Shown here: piece after piece, positions 1 through 11,302 of the stretch
How positions within the stretch are numbered: the first letter of the stretch is position 1
How the letters are laid out: every line of letters starts with the position of its first letter
Assembly (NCBI GenBank): GCA_010094025.1
Contig: ML991872.1
Span: 1 to 64,000, forward strand
Direction: 5' to 3'
Source of the DNA: Viridothelium virens
Lineage: Eukaryota > Ascomycota > Dothideomycetes > Trypetheliales > Trypetheliaceae
Length of the DNA: 64,000 nt
Made by a program: the position numbers and the translations under genes
The notes under the pieces: model-generated
Told to the model about the DNA's origin: nothing
Database searches by the model: none
What the model saw: the letters and a program-made list of their open reading frames with translations, nothing else

Positions 1-91
1 GAGATCCCGAAGATACAGGGGTTGTTACGGTGTATATATACAGCTTCATTTCCTAGCCAGATAGGAGAAACAGAGATCTTGACCTTTACAA

Positions 92-1627
92 TCATTTTCC
101 TACCTGGAACTTTGACAGCAATACTCTAGCAGCATCTTGGTAATGCTTGCCCATTCTCCATCCTAAGTCTGCAAGAGGCGTTTTGACCATGAACCTACTG
201 GCCCACTGCCGATCTACGAGATTTCCTTTCTTCTTTGCCGGTAGCAAGTCCGTAAGCACTTGCCATCTTCCTACCTCGCATAGCACTACCCCCAGACTGT
301 ACAAATCTAGCCTTTTCGTAAAGCCAACTAAAGTGTCAGGGTGATAGTAGTACTCGGAATCCGGAGACTTTTCCTCATCAAATTTGACGGATTCTCCGAT
401 TTGAAAGCGAGAATATTGGAATCCTTTTATGAATGGCTGCGATATCGAAACACCTGTGCCATCTGCCTTATGGAGAAAGAATATATTCTCGCTCCGGAAG
501 CCTTTGTGCAACCATCCGGCTGCATGAAAGAGAGAGAAAGCTGATATTAGCTTGTTGGCCAATTCAAAGCGGTCTCCCAAAAGTGGCGGGTTATTGCAAG
601 TCTCTCGTATCAGTTCTCGTAAGGACTTCGGCGGAAATTGGCGAAGGTCGTCTTCAAAATTCCCCGAAAACATGCCAAAAACATACCCAACTCGCTTCAG
701 TCGATGCGCAATTTCGAAGTCTAAGTCGTCGTAAACTCCGAAGCAAGGCATTATACATAATTTTGGCTGATTTACTGTCTGAAGCATCGCAGCGAGCGAG
801 TCCGTGCCCTCCCTTAAAGTACCATAATTTGCTAATCCAGGATCAAGTATCTTCCATTCGATCCATACTGAATGGCTGGTTCCTTTCTCATCGCAGTACA
901 ATCCCGTAGTCCAAGAATTCTCTGTAAGAGTAAGAGCATCTTTGGATACTTTTTTCATTTGCTTTGAGGCATCGCGATCTGCCTCGTTATGCATGATTTT
1001 GAGCTGTGCAGAAAGCGACAAGAGCCTTGAACTTTGAACCTTTGAGGTCTGAAGCATCTCCAGAAAATTATTCTTAGTGATTTTGGCAAGGGTATAGGAG
1101 GCAAGATTTGTCTCCAGAAGTTCTACATCTAGTGGCTTAAGAACATCATAAAGGTCGCAGTTCAGTTGCTTGAGCCTTGAAACGATTTCGGTAAATTTGT
1201 CTTTGCTCCTGATAGACCAAGTGACCCTCAAATGCGGCTTCTTCGTAAGGCGGAGATTGGTCAGGTCCTTTACCGTATCGCCTTCAGTGGAGACAGCCTT
1301 GCTAAGATCGCCCACAGATGGATCCAGCGGCTTCAGATCATATCGCTTGATATATGGATCGGCTTTTTAGTGAGTCTTTTGAATCTCCTCCAGGATTAAG
1401 GCAATAAGTTCTATCGTATCGCGTGGCTGATTGGCCAGGGTACAGTTCATTGGATCTGAGGTCTTGAAGAAGTCTCCCCAAAGGATGAGCTTATATTGCT
1501 CAATGTGGTATCTCAAAGCTAAATAGCTGGATCCGTTGTCGTTATCAAAGAAAGACTCGATGAGCAAGTAGCTGTCTACTGCCCCTTTGAAAGCCGCAAC
1601 AAGTGCAATGACAGAAAGAGCCTCCAT
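92..1627 (-). pseudogene. HeLo domain-pseudokinase protein (incompatibility/cell-death type), interrupted
   Basis: One reading frame runs from the ATG at 1627 to about 92 and is interrupted once, so the gene looks inactivated in this strain. The N-terminal ~200 residues look like a HeLo (HET-S/LopB, prion-inhibition) helical domain: the start MEALSVIALVAAFKGAVDSY and the later YDLKPLDPS segment fit that family. The C-terminal ~280 residues are kinase-like but appear catalytically dead. The HRD loop reads LHKGFRSEN with no catalytic Asp, the DFG position reads GFQ, and I see no glycine loop or VAIK lysine. The F-helix Asp (DLYSLGVVL) is kept. HeLo domains act at membranes in fungal incompatibility. 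The gene is divergent from an active-type kinase gene 373 bases away. The 3' end is uncertain because a possible GT donor lies just before the stop and an exon could continue beyond the window. Confidence 0.75.
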
Positions 1628-2000
1628 TCCTCACGAGTATTCAACGACACGATTGGAGTCGAGTTACTCCTTCGCGTTATAGAGACAGCGTGGACCCTGC
1701 GAGACTAGCTATGTGCGAGAAAGAACCCTTTCTAATCTTATTGTATGGAAACCTGAAAATATTGTTGCATCATCGCGAGAAAGTAATCCAACGCGTCTAA
1801 GGGCTGTGCCGGCTGGGCTGTGCTGGCTGGGCTGAAAGCGCACTTTTCTAGCGCACCAATGAGGCTGGGCTAATGATGCGCTCGAATTTTACGTCATATT
1901 TGAAGCCCACTGCTCTATTCCCTGAACAGTGAAACCTTATTCCCTAAGTGATTCAAGCCGTGCCTGATCATTTCTAGCGGAGGAAGGAACGTCGACCAAA
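1628..2000. promoter_or_regulatory. Shared divergent promoter region of the HeLo and kinase-ankyrin genes
   Basis: 373 bases lie between two genes transcribed in opposite directions, so both promoters must be here. The region contains a 14-base tandem repeat at 1801-1834. I see no other ORF. Its role as a promoter is inferred from position. Confidence 0.5.
1801..1834. repeat. 14-base tandem repeat, about 2.4 copies
   Basis: The unit GGGCTGTGCCGGCT is followed by GGGCTGTGCTGGCT (one C/T difference) and then GGGCTG. It lies in the middle of the shared promoter region. Confidence 0.85.
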
Positions 2001-5000
2001 ATGATGCAGCGATCCAAGCGACACGTCCAGATATCTACTTCCACTGAGCTTTCCGACGAGAGTGTTCAGCTTGGCATTGAGTCTTCAGCCGCCACTATAC
2101 AGGATGACGATCACAAATCAGATGTTTCTATCCTGGACATTTTGGACATTGCGGCCTCTGGCGATATTCCTCAAACAGACCTTAAAACAATTGGTACTCC
2201 AGTGGAGTCGTTCCCTGAGGGAGGGAAAGTCACTTATGCTCTTGGCACAGGATACACTGCATCAGTGGTCCGACATTCAGTGGACCAAGATATCCCTGGC
2301 ATGATATCCAACGGCTCAGTCGTTGCCTTGAAAATTTTCAACCAAAATACAGCACTCGACCCAAATCCGCATGAGGGTAGTGCTATGAATGAGACCTACT
2401 AAGCGATAGCTCGAGAGCTTACGGTTCTTTGCGACACAAAGCTATCTCGGCATCCGAACATTATTAGGATACTATTTCTTGGCTGGCAAAATGGAGCTCA
2501 CTCCCCTGCATTGGGTCTTGAACTTGCGTCTTTCGGATCTTTGGATTATATCTTACGTGCTCCAGGCTCTGGAATCTCCAAGAGACAGAAGATCACTCTC
2601 ATTATAGATATAGCTTCGGGTCTCGACGCGCTGCATAAGCATGAGGCGAAGTTAGCGCATGGAGATCTTAAACCTGCTAATGTCGTCGTATATAAGCATG
2701 CTGATGCCTCTCGGCAGATCATTGCTAAACTGGCTGATTTTGGAGCTATCTGCACGGCGAAAAGCGGGCATGGACCTCATCATACTACGCCATTGTGGTG
2801 TGCACCCGAAGTATTGAATAGAGATCCTGATATCGATTGGCAGAAGGCAGACCTCTACTCCTTCGGGCTAATAGTTGCAAGTATACTATCACGGCCGTCT
2901 GAGTTCCAGAAGTATGGCACGGTAAATTCCTGCATACTGTTGTCATACGACTCAATTATTCCAGAGAGTGTGCGGGATGATCGACTTTGCATTATGAAGG
3001 CTGTATCGCGTACACATCTTGAAAGCGCATTCAATCTCGCAACCAAACGACTCAACGAATACTTCAAAAGTTTTGGCGAAAGTGTGCTGAAACATACCCT
3101 AACCCGAAATCCTCTTCGGCGAACTATGATTTCGAAGCCTATGCTAGAGCACATGTCATCCCCAGACCTAGACAGGTGCGAGGATTTTAGATCAATCGTG
3201 CATCAGGACACAGATCCAGCATCGTGGTCTGAAGAAGAAGATAAGCCTACGTCTGGTAGATTCAAGGTATTTGGCGTTGCCTTAACCTAAGCTGCTTGCA
3301 ATTAAAATCCACTAGGTTTGGTCTGACTCGTTTCGACAAAGACCGCGAGGATTTCAAGAGTTCGTTTTTCAAGAGCTTCTAAAACTTACCGGAAACAGTA
3401 CGGGGCTCTCTTATATTGAAATTTCTGACATACCAGTCGAAATTGATGGAAATATTTCTACGGATGATTACCTTGGACTAATACGCTCCAAAGTCGCAGA
3501 GCTTGTACATGCACCTGCATGGCCGAAGGTCACGGCCGCCATCGATCGCACGGAACACGCTCGCATATCTTTCAACATCTCGATATGCTTTTTGCTTGGT
3601 CGAGGTGTTGCTCGTGACCTAAGATCCGCTCTTGCTTGGCTTTGTGTAGCTACGCTGGGCGGGTGATGTTGTTCATGAAGTAGATCCAATCAACATAGCC
3701 TCGGAGGTGGTGTTTACCACATCTCACGCGCGCTCGGATCCCTTCATGTAGATCCTTACGCCCTGTAGTTATTAGTTCATTTCCCTTCGCCCTCACCTAG
3801 ATAGGGAGGTCTATATAGCAGCCTGCACCTCGGGCGACCTAGATAGGTCAATTGAGTTCTTTCCTCCGATTCAGTTGTTTGTTACAACATCAGCGGGCAC
3901 ACTGCAGCCACCGATATTCTCCCATTGCTGTGCAAGTCTGCTCATAGCATATGCCCAGATCCGTTTCCAACACGACTTTTCCTATGCCTAGCGTGTCTGT
4001 CAAGAAACGTGGAAGCCTTAGAGATACTAGCTACGGATTGGCCTACTCATTATGATGTTATCATTCGCACCATCAGACAAAGGCGCGTGGATCCCATCTT
4101 TGCGCAACTCCAGTCGGAAGACCCGTCTCCTTCAGCTATCTAAGAGCGCTATATCGAACGAAAAGCGGGAGCCCCTGACAATCTCAGTCTTTTGGAAAGC
4201 ATCAAATCATACAATCTTCACTATGCTGCCAGTATTCTTGGAACTAACGTGAATGCTGGAGAGATAGACCTGTCAGGAGTTGGTGTAATGCATGCGCTTT
4301 GCTACCTAAGAGACTCAGATGCCGCTAAAATTGCAGCACTCTGTGATCAGAAAGGGATGTCTCTGAATTCTACTGCCTCTCTAGGCTCTATCATTTGCTT
4401 ACCTGGGATTAAGGATACTTTCAGAGGCTCCCCTGTGGCATGTGCTGCTTTGCACGGCAGATCCATGCTTCTGGAGGCGCTACTAAAGCTCCATTCCCAA
4501 CGTGATGCTCCGATTCTAGATTATTATGAAGCATTGCTCTTGGCCGTTACACACTGCCATGAAAAGCTTGCCCGTCAACTGCTCGATTTCAAGCAACGGC
4601 ATTCCTCACTATGTCTCCAATCTGATAGCTTCCCTACGGAAATGCTGAGTCCAACTTCTATGTTGAATTCCATGATGAATAATATTGATATTTCTGGATT
4701 CGACGTGCTATCTCTAAAAAGGCGCGCGTACCATGGTGATCGGTATGACGACGCTTACGCTAAGACTATGCGAATTTTGCTTGAGGAAGGTGCGATTATA
4801 ACAGCAGATTCTTGAAGAATACCCAGACCTAGTTGACGCGGCCAACGGAGGCAATCTTACACCACTGCATATTGCCACATATTCTTCGAAAGACACACAA
4901 CTTATCAAAACACTCTTGGATCGAGGAGCAAACCCAATGACGGAAAGCGCTGACCGTCTGACACCATTATCAAGGGCACTAAGAAGCCAGAACACAATGG

Positions 5001-6091
5001 CCGCCAATCTAATTTACGAAGCTTGTACTCCCGATCAAAGGCAAGTCCTCTGCAGTCGTGACTCCAAGTCTGGGAACAATCTCTTCCTTCGGCTTACGGA
5101 TCAGTGGCTGAAGCACCGAGATCGAAATTTGATCGAAAGCTTCCAGTGGATTGTTGACCGCGGCGGTGCACACTTCTATGGCCGTGTCGTTGAAACGAGC
5201 ACGGTCAAAGAACCCAGCTGGAGGGATCGACCTCTTTGGCATGCAATTTTGACCAGATTGCGCCCCCCTGACAGATCTGAAATGCTGCTTGACACAGTCT
5301 TAGCGGAATTCTTCTTCAAAATCTTCCCTGACAAGATCAACGCGCTGGAGACAGATGGTCGTGGACCACTACACATCGCTACATGTTATGGACATGTGGA
5401 GATAGTCAGAGCGCTCCTCAAAAAGGGCGCAAATGTGAATCTTGAAGTGGGCAAATGTATATACGTGGATACCGTGGACGATCAAGTGCTGGGGAAGACA
5501 GCAATGGACTTGGCTATCTCAAGGTCCAGGGCCGCAGAGCTGCCAGAAGAATTGAAGGCCGGTGTACACGAAGAAATAAGCCGATGGAATAATGATATGC
5601 AAGCAATCAAACAAATGCTGCTCGAGAATGGCGGAGAATCTGGGAAAGGAGCCTCACAGCACGAGCAATATGGCTATCTTGCCCTCCGATTTCCTAGCTT
5701 TGTATCCACTTCCAGCCTAAACATGCCAGAACCATTTGAGTACGACAAGATTTGGGTTGGAGACTGGCCTGAAACGCTCCCAAGAGACGCTTCAAGCTTA
5801 CAAGAACCAGAACTCACGGAATTCAATCAGCAGAATGAGCTTGAGAGAATTTTGAGTCCGGCATGCTTTAGTTCGCCCAAGTGGCTTCAATCGAGAGGGG
5901 TCCAGGTCAATGCTCAAGAGAAAGAGAGTATAAAGAATGCAGCACAGTTGCTACGAAAAAGCTGGCGTCTCCCCCCAGGCTGGGAAGCGCGGCAGTCAGA
6001 AAATGGACTCTTCTATTTTGTAGACCATAACAGAAAGACTACGACTTGGGAGAAGCCCCAGGTAGCAAAATGGGATGAGAAGGATGAATGA
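2001..6091 (+). pseudogene. Protein kinase-ankyrin repeat-WW domain protein, disrupted by a solo LTR and other lesions
   Basis: The start is the ATGATG at 2001. The kinase domain has a glycine loop (LGTGYTASV), the VALK lysine, the alpha-C Glu (ARELTVL), HGDLKPANV with the catalytic Asp, ADFGA and CAPEV, so every catalytic motif is present. A 49-base intron (3267-3315) keeps the frame. Ankyrin-type repeats follow, for example GPLHIATCYGHVEIVRALL near 5365-5420. The protein ends in a WW domain (LPPGWEA..., GLFYFVDHNRKTTTWEKP) at about 5970-6060. Damage: an in-frame TAA at 2400-2402 before the kinase alpha-C helix, a solo LTR at 3664-3892, an in-frame TAA at 4141-4143, and a one-base frame change near 4800-4815. 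Protein similarity continues in frame across these points, so this was one gene. It is not expressed as a full protein unless the reference base calls are wrong. Confidence 0.75.
3664..3892. mobile_element. Solo LTR, copy 1 (probably Copia-type), in the kinase-ankyrin gene
   Basis: The 229-base element starts TGATGTTGT and ends ACAACATCA (matching inverted ends, TG...CA). It is flanked by a 5-base target duplication GCGGG at 3659-3663 and 3893-3897. A copy at 6654-6882 differs by one C/T. No internal coding region is present, as expected after LTR-LTR recombination. Near identity of the copies suggests recent activity of the family. The orientation and the Copia assignment are tentative. Confidence 0.9.
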
Positions 6092-6490
6092 GCAAGGGCT
6101 CCGTCCGTTAGACTATCGAGCATTCGGGTCGGGCATTACGATATCGTAGAGAAGAATAGGCGTTGCGTTCGTGCGCTTGAGGGATACATCGAACAGCGAC
6201 ACCACACTATCTAGGGATCGGAAACACAAGGTAGCTGCATAGAATAATGAATACATACCTTATAGCTGCATTTGGATTGGATAGCATAATTATCTGCATA
6301 ATTACCATATCTGGCTAGTCAGGCCAGATTTATACTGAATTATCGTCGGTATACTCTAACTTTGGAGCACCAAGTGTGACCGCGTGTACGGAATTCTGTG
6401 GCTGGCTGTGCCTCAGTTCAGACATGAGCTCATATAAGGACGACATGTCCATGTACCCTTCCTTCCGCAGAGACGTATACTTGCACAAAG
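6092..6490. other. Intergenic region upstream of the P450
   Basis: 399 bases with no convincing gene. It is expected to hold the 3' end of the kinase-ankyrin gene and the promoter of the P450. A TATA-like box lies at 6433-6439. Confidence 0.5.
6433..6439 (+). promoter_or_regulatory. TATA-like box of the P450 gene
   Basis: TATAAGG lies 58 bases upstream of the ATG at 6491. This is positional evidence only. Confidence 0.35.
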
Positions 6491-8301
6491 ATGCCCTCGA
6501 TATCCAGCCTACTCATCCTACCGTGCTGTATCGCTGTGGTAATCGGTCTACGTAGGGCGTGGGTATCATTCAACAACGGACGACTCGCCCGTCAACATGG
6601 ATGCGGTCGGCCTTCGAGATATCCTCACAAAGATCCTTTTGGGCTTGACCTATTGATGTTGTTCATGAAGTAGATCCAATCAACATAGCCTCGGAGGTGG
6701 TGTTTACCACATCTCACGCGCGCTCGGATCCCTTCATGTAGATCCTTACGCCCTGTAGTTATTAGTTCATTTTCCTTCGCCCTCACCTAGATAGGGAGGT
6801 CTATATAGCAGCCTGCACCTCGGGCGACCTAGATAGGTCAATTGAGTTCTTTCCTCCGATTCAGTTGTTTGTTACAACATCACCTATTCTTCCAGGCCGG
6901 CAAACAGATGAAACAGCAGACGCGTCTCAAAGGCATTAGGGACCTCTACGAAACCTACGGCGATACTTTCGAGACCAACTCCTTTGGTTCCACGATAATC
7001 AACACCATCGACCCTGCTAACATCCAAACGTTCCTCTCCCTCGAGTTCTCTAGATATGTACTTGAACCAATTCGATTCCCAGTCGCTTCGCCTATCATGG
7101 GTCACAGTATATTTACTACCGATGGCCATCTCTGGGAGAAGGCCCGCAGCGAGATCAAACCGGTATTTGCACGTGGTGAGATATCAAATATGGCCAGCCT
7201 TGAGTGGCATTTGGACAAGATGATAAAGAGATTACCCTTGGATGGATCGTTATTTGATATTGCACCTTTTGTGGACAATTTATATCTGGCCGACTCACTG
7301 GACTATCTATTTGCCCAGTCCATCATATTCCCGAAAACGGACCTCTCATCGCTGAATGTCCGCTTTTTGAAGTGTTTCCGAGCAAGTACTGCAGGAGCAG
7401 GAAGGCGTCATTTCTTCGGTAGGCTCAGATACGTCATCCCGGATCTGCCATTCAGGCAAGCATGCAAGGAGCTTCACGAGTTTGCAGATATGCATATCAA
7501 TGCGGCTTTGGGGTATCTACATCAGGATTCGGACAGTTCTGCGGAATTGAAGACAGGGCGCTCCGCATTTCTGCTAGATCTTGCAAGGCAGACACAAGAT
7601 AAGAGATATCTCAGGAACCAGCTGCTTGCGGTCTTCATGGCCGGCCATGACTCCATTGCCGTCCTGGTTGAAGATGCCATCTACGAGCTAGCTCGGCATC
7701 CCGAGGTATGGAGCCGGGCAAGAGCGGAAGCCTTGGCCCTCGCCGGGAAACCGTTGACCTTTGAGTCTGTTAGGTCGCAACAGTATCTATATCAAATCAT
7801 CAAGGAAGGTTCGTCTTACGCTAGTTTCTCTTCGACGGTCAACCGTTGATCGAATCTAGATCTCTGTTAACATCTCCGAACTTAGTCTTACGCTTACATC
7901 CACTGTCACCAACCTCGTCACGCATCGCTGTTGAGCCTACGATACTTCCGCGCGGCGGTAAAGGCAATAGACCTCTCTTAGTCCCCGCCGGAGCAACTGT
8001 CATGGTACACCGGCAACCGCTTCACGTAAATAAAGAGCGATACGGCGAAGATGCAGACGAATTCCGCCCGCAGCGGTGGCAGAAGCTCAAGCAAGGTTGG
8101 CATTACATGCCATTCTCCGGCGGACCCAGAACATGTCCTGCGCAGGCTATGGCAATGGCCGAGGCGGCAGCGGTACTGACGAGATTATTGCAAGAAGTGG
8201 AAAAGATAAAGGGAGAGGGCGAATGGAAAGAAGGATGGGGCCTCGTTGTCCGCAACGTCGCTGGTGTTTGGGTTCGATTGACACCGTCGCAGGAGTACTA
8301 G
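6491..8301 (+). pseudogene. Cytochrome P450 monooxygenase (CYP52-like), interrupted by a solo LTR
   Basis: Exon sequence starts at 6491 with an N-terminal membrane anchor (SSLLILPCCIAVVIGL). It is cut by the solo LTR at 6654-6882, just after HKDPFGLDL, and resumes with LFFQAGK. An intron at 7809-7885 follows, and exon sequence continues 7886-8301. P450 hallmarks are present: an I-helix AGHDS, an ExxR motif completed across the intron (E-V-L-R), and the heme-binding loop FSGGPRTCPAQ with the ligand Cys. The usual Gly after the Cys is replaced (CPAQ for CxGQ). Apart from the LTR I see no break, so inactivation looks recent. CYP52-like enzymes hydroxylate alkanes and fatty acids at the ER, but the substrate here cannot be told. 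Confidence 0.85.
6654..6882. mobile_element. Solo LTR, copy 2 (probably Copia-type), in the P450 gene
   Basis: This 229-base element is identical to copy 1 at 3664-3892 except for one C/T difference. It has the same TGATGTTGT...ACAACATCA ends and its own 5-base target duplication CCTAT at 6649-6653 and 6883-6887. The different duplications show two independent insertions rather than a segmental duplication. It looks recent. Orientation is uncertain. Confidence 0.92.
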
Positions 8302-8920
8302 GCTGCACCACCACATGAGGAAGGTAATGTATAATTTCAGCGTAGTCTTTTGGGTGTTCCACGAGAAGCAAAAGCTTGCGGCTTCATACAAGGAAACGAA
8401 AGCAAGAGTTTACAGTCATGCAAAAAAAGTGTCCGCTCGCTGGCGCGGGAAAATTGCTGGGGGTTGGCCGGACACTAACACTTTTGTCCTAGTACTCTAT
8501 TGTAGGAATGGAATCGTGGTGGTGGACTATGCTGTTTTTGATAGAGTAGGGGTGAACACAATCGGCCCCCAAACTCTCGAAAAATTGCACCCATTCACGG
8601 TTTCAGCCTTGCGCTATTCGAATTCCTTTATTCCTTGCATTGACGCGACCCCGCCACAATGAGTCTAGAAATATATTATCCGCTCTTAGATCTCAATTTC
8701 TACAATGTTAGGGGAACTTTTCTCTCCCAAACATCCCCATGGCGAACACCTCAGATAATGCTAGAGGAAGCCCAGCGTTGCAAGTCCGCCTTAAATCGAT
8801 GTATCACAGAGTTGCCACTGCAGAAGGAGCTGTGGGACAGTATGTTTCCCACACGGCTGACAGACACCTTCAGCCTCACAGCTGCAGCAACATGGTGCTG
8901 ACGCATCTAGATGCTCTGAC
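8302..8920. other. Intergenic region between the P450 and the DUF6536 gene
   Basis: 619 bases. Short ORFs occur on both strands but none resembles a known protein or has supporting splice structure. It probably contains the promoter of the next gene. Confidence 0.45.
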
Positions 8921-11271
8921 ATGGACGAACCAAGTCAAAGCAAGACTAACCCATCGTCTTTGCGATTCAAAAAGAAGATCCCGCAGGAAAAATTTCGACT
9001 CGTTTATGAAAAATTTTTCAGCCGAATCACATTGAGAGGTTTCACCGATGGGAAAGGCTGGCGTCTCGGTATTCTGGCTGGATTCTGGACATCTCTTGTC
9101 GTTCTCCTCGGAAACCTGATTATTCTCCTGCTTGGAGCAGTTCAAAATGGAGGATATGTTGAAGGTATCGGTATCCTTAACTTCGGAGAGCACAACAAGA
9201 TGGCCACCATCAGTACTGCATACCATATCCTTATAAACATCCTCAGCACTGCGTTGCTCACTTCAAGCAATTTTTGCATGCAGATACTATGCTCTCCAAC
9301 AAGAGAAGAAGTCGATTATGCAAATGGTAAGGATAAATGGGTCTATATTGGCATATTAAGTCCCAGCAACTTGCGGTATATTAGCAAGAAAAGGCAAACC
9401 ATGTGGTGGCTCCTCGCATTAAGCTCCCTGCCGCTACATCTTATGTGCGTCTCACGATCTCACAAGCTTTACTGCAGGCTCCGTGACGCTGATACATATT
9501 TACAGATACAATTCATCCATATTCGAGGTTACTTTAGGGCAAGAATACGATGTGACGATTGCCAACGGATCAGACACAAATACTATTAACCAACTGGCCT
9601 CGGGAAACATGAAAAATCTAACTAATTCCGAGTGGACACAACTTTATGATACTCAGTATGTCCCAAATGGCGGGGATCTTATCCTCGTTGCCGATTACTT
9701 CTGGTTTGACGCCACGGTTCAGCAGGATATTGGAGCGGCCTCCGGCAACTGGATGCCGTCACCACCTCAAATTGGTGATGGTCCTATCTCGAACCTGAAT
9801 GTCATTAGTATCGGACAGATGAACGGAACTGTTCAAGGAGTCTCTCAACCGATCCAAGCTTCCGTGGAATTCTTATTCAATGCGGATGGTACATTCGCCA
9901 TTAACCTCACTCAGGCACAATACCGCCTGCTCGCCGATTTGACAGTCCGTCCCGACAGGAACAACAATGAGACTGCAGTTTCCTACAACTTCAATATCCC
10001 TACGACCACTCATATTTCTCCTGCGAACGCCTCGTCGATTTTCAATATTGTGAGATTCATCAACAGGGAGACAAGCACGAGTTGGTGGTTGGAAAGCCCA
10101 GCCGTCACCATAAGCTACGGCCTGAGCCAGCAAATCAATGATGGCTCCCAGATTCAAATCAGCCGCACATTTATCCTTGTCGTTATTGGTTGCAATATTG
10201 TGAAAGTCGTCGTCATCTATCTAACATTAAGGCTGACTTCGAGGACATCCTTCCGACCCCTTATCACCGTCGGCGACGCTGTTGCTTCCTACCTTGAACA
10301 TTCTGACCAAAGAACAGCGGGGGCTTGCCTGCATGATAAGGAATGGCTCTCAAGTACGAGATCTAAAGATTCTCTGCGATCGCCAAGAAGGTGGGAGCCA
10401 CGAGTCCGTCTTCTAGGAAGCGCAGCAGTGGGAAATAGATTTCTCGTAGCTATAGGCATTATAATGTACGCCTAAGCACTCTTCCCCCATATTGATCTAT
10501 TTGGCTGATTAATTTAGCGCTGTATGCATTGGACTTTCCATATTAGCCCTCGCTATTGCCTTCCCGAACTCACATTCGGATGTTAATGCTCAAGAAGGTC
10601 TGATATGGGGATCTGGCTCACAGCGCCATTTGAGTTTTGCCAAGAGCTCTTTCAACACCGCGGGCGTTCTATTCAATGCCTGGCTTGCTAACGCCCCCCA
10701 ACTCCTGCTTTCCATGTCCTACATGGTGACCAACAGTCTCTGCACCTCTATGTCGGTTGCGCTCGAATGGGACCGGTATGCTTCGCAGCGTAAAGGGCTC
10801 CGTGTCACCGATCCCGTGGGGAAACAACGCGGAACCTATTTCCTCCAGCTGCCTTACAGGCGTGCTGTTCCCCTCGTTGTAACTTCTGGCCTCTTGCATT
10901 GGCTCTTATCTCAAACGTTGTTCTTGGTCAGGCTGGATATCCGAGATCGTGCTGGCAACGTCATCACTTCCGAATCCAAGAGCACATGTGGCTATTCGCT
11001 TTTGAGTTTAGTGATCTTCATAGCTGTCTTCTTGTCATTGCAGCTCGTCGTTCTCACATTCATGCTCTGGCGCATAAAACCGAGGATGCCTGTTGCCGCC
11101 TGCTGCAGTCTGATTATCAGTGCTGCGTGCCATCCGCCGGACAGCGAGCTTGACCCTCATCTGCAACCCGTACAGTGGGGTGTTGTTCCCGCAGCTTTTG
11201 GCACTATAGGGCACTGTACTTTTAGTAGTGAGCCAGTGATGCCAGTGAGATCGGGATGTGAATATGCCTAA
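8921..11271 (+). CDS. DUF6536 multi-pass membrane protein
   Basis: Three exons (8921-9444, 9506-10465, 10518-11271), with introns of 61 and 52 bases, give 745 aa. The N-terminal region carries the fungal DUF6536 signature: GWRLGILAGFWTSL, then NILSTALLTSSNFCMQ and LCSPTREEVD, then RQTMWWLLALSSLPLHL. The first intron joins LPLHL to IYNSSIFEVTLG without loss. A large, probably extracytoplasmic loop follows, with NGSD, NLTNSE and NGT sites. About five further hydrophobic helices run to the C-terminus (for example TFILVVIGCNIVKVVVIYL and NAWLANAPQLLLSMSYMV). The family is widespread in Pezizomycotina and of unknown function. The gene looks intact. The last ~70 residues are little conserved in appearance. 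Confidence 0.88.
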
Positions 11272-11302
11272 ATCCTTGTTTATAAAGTTCCAGCTTTACT
11301 CT

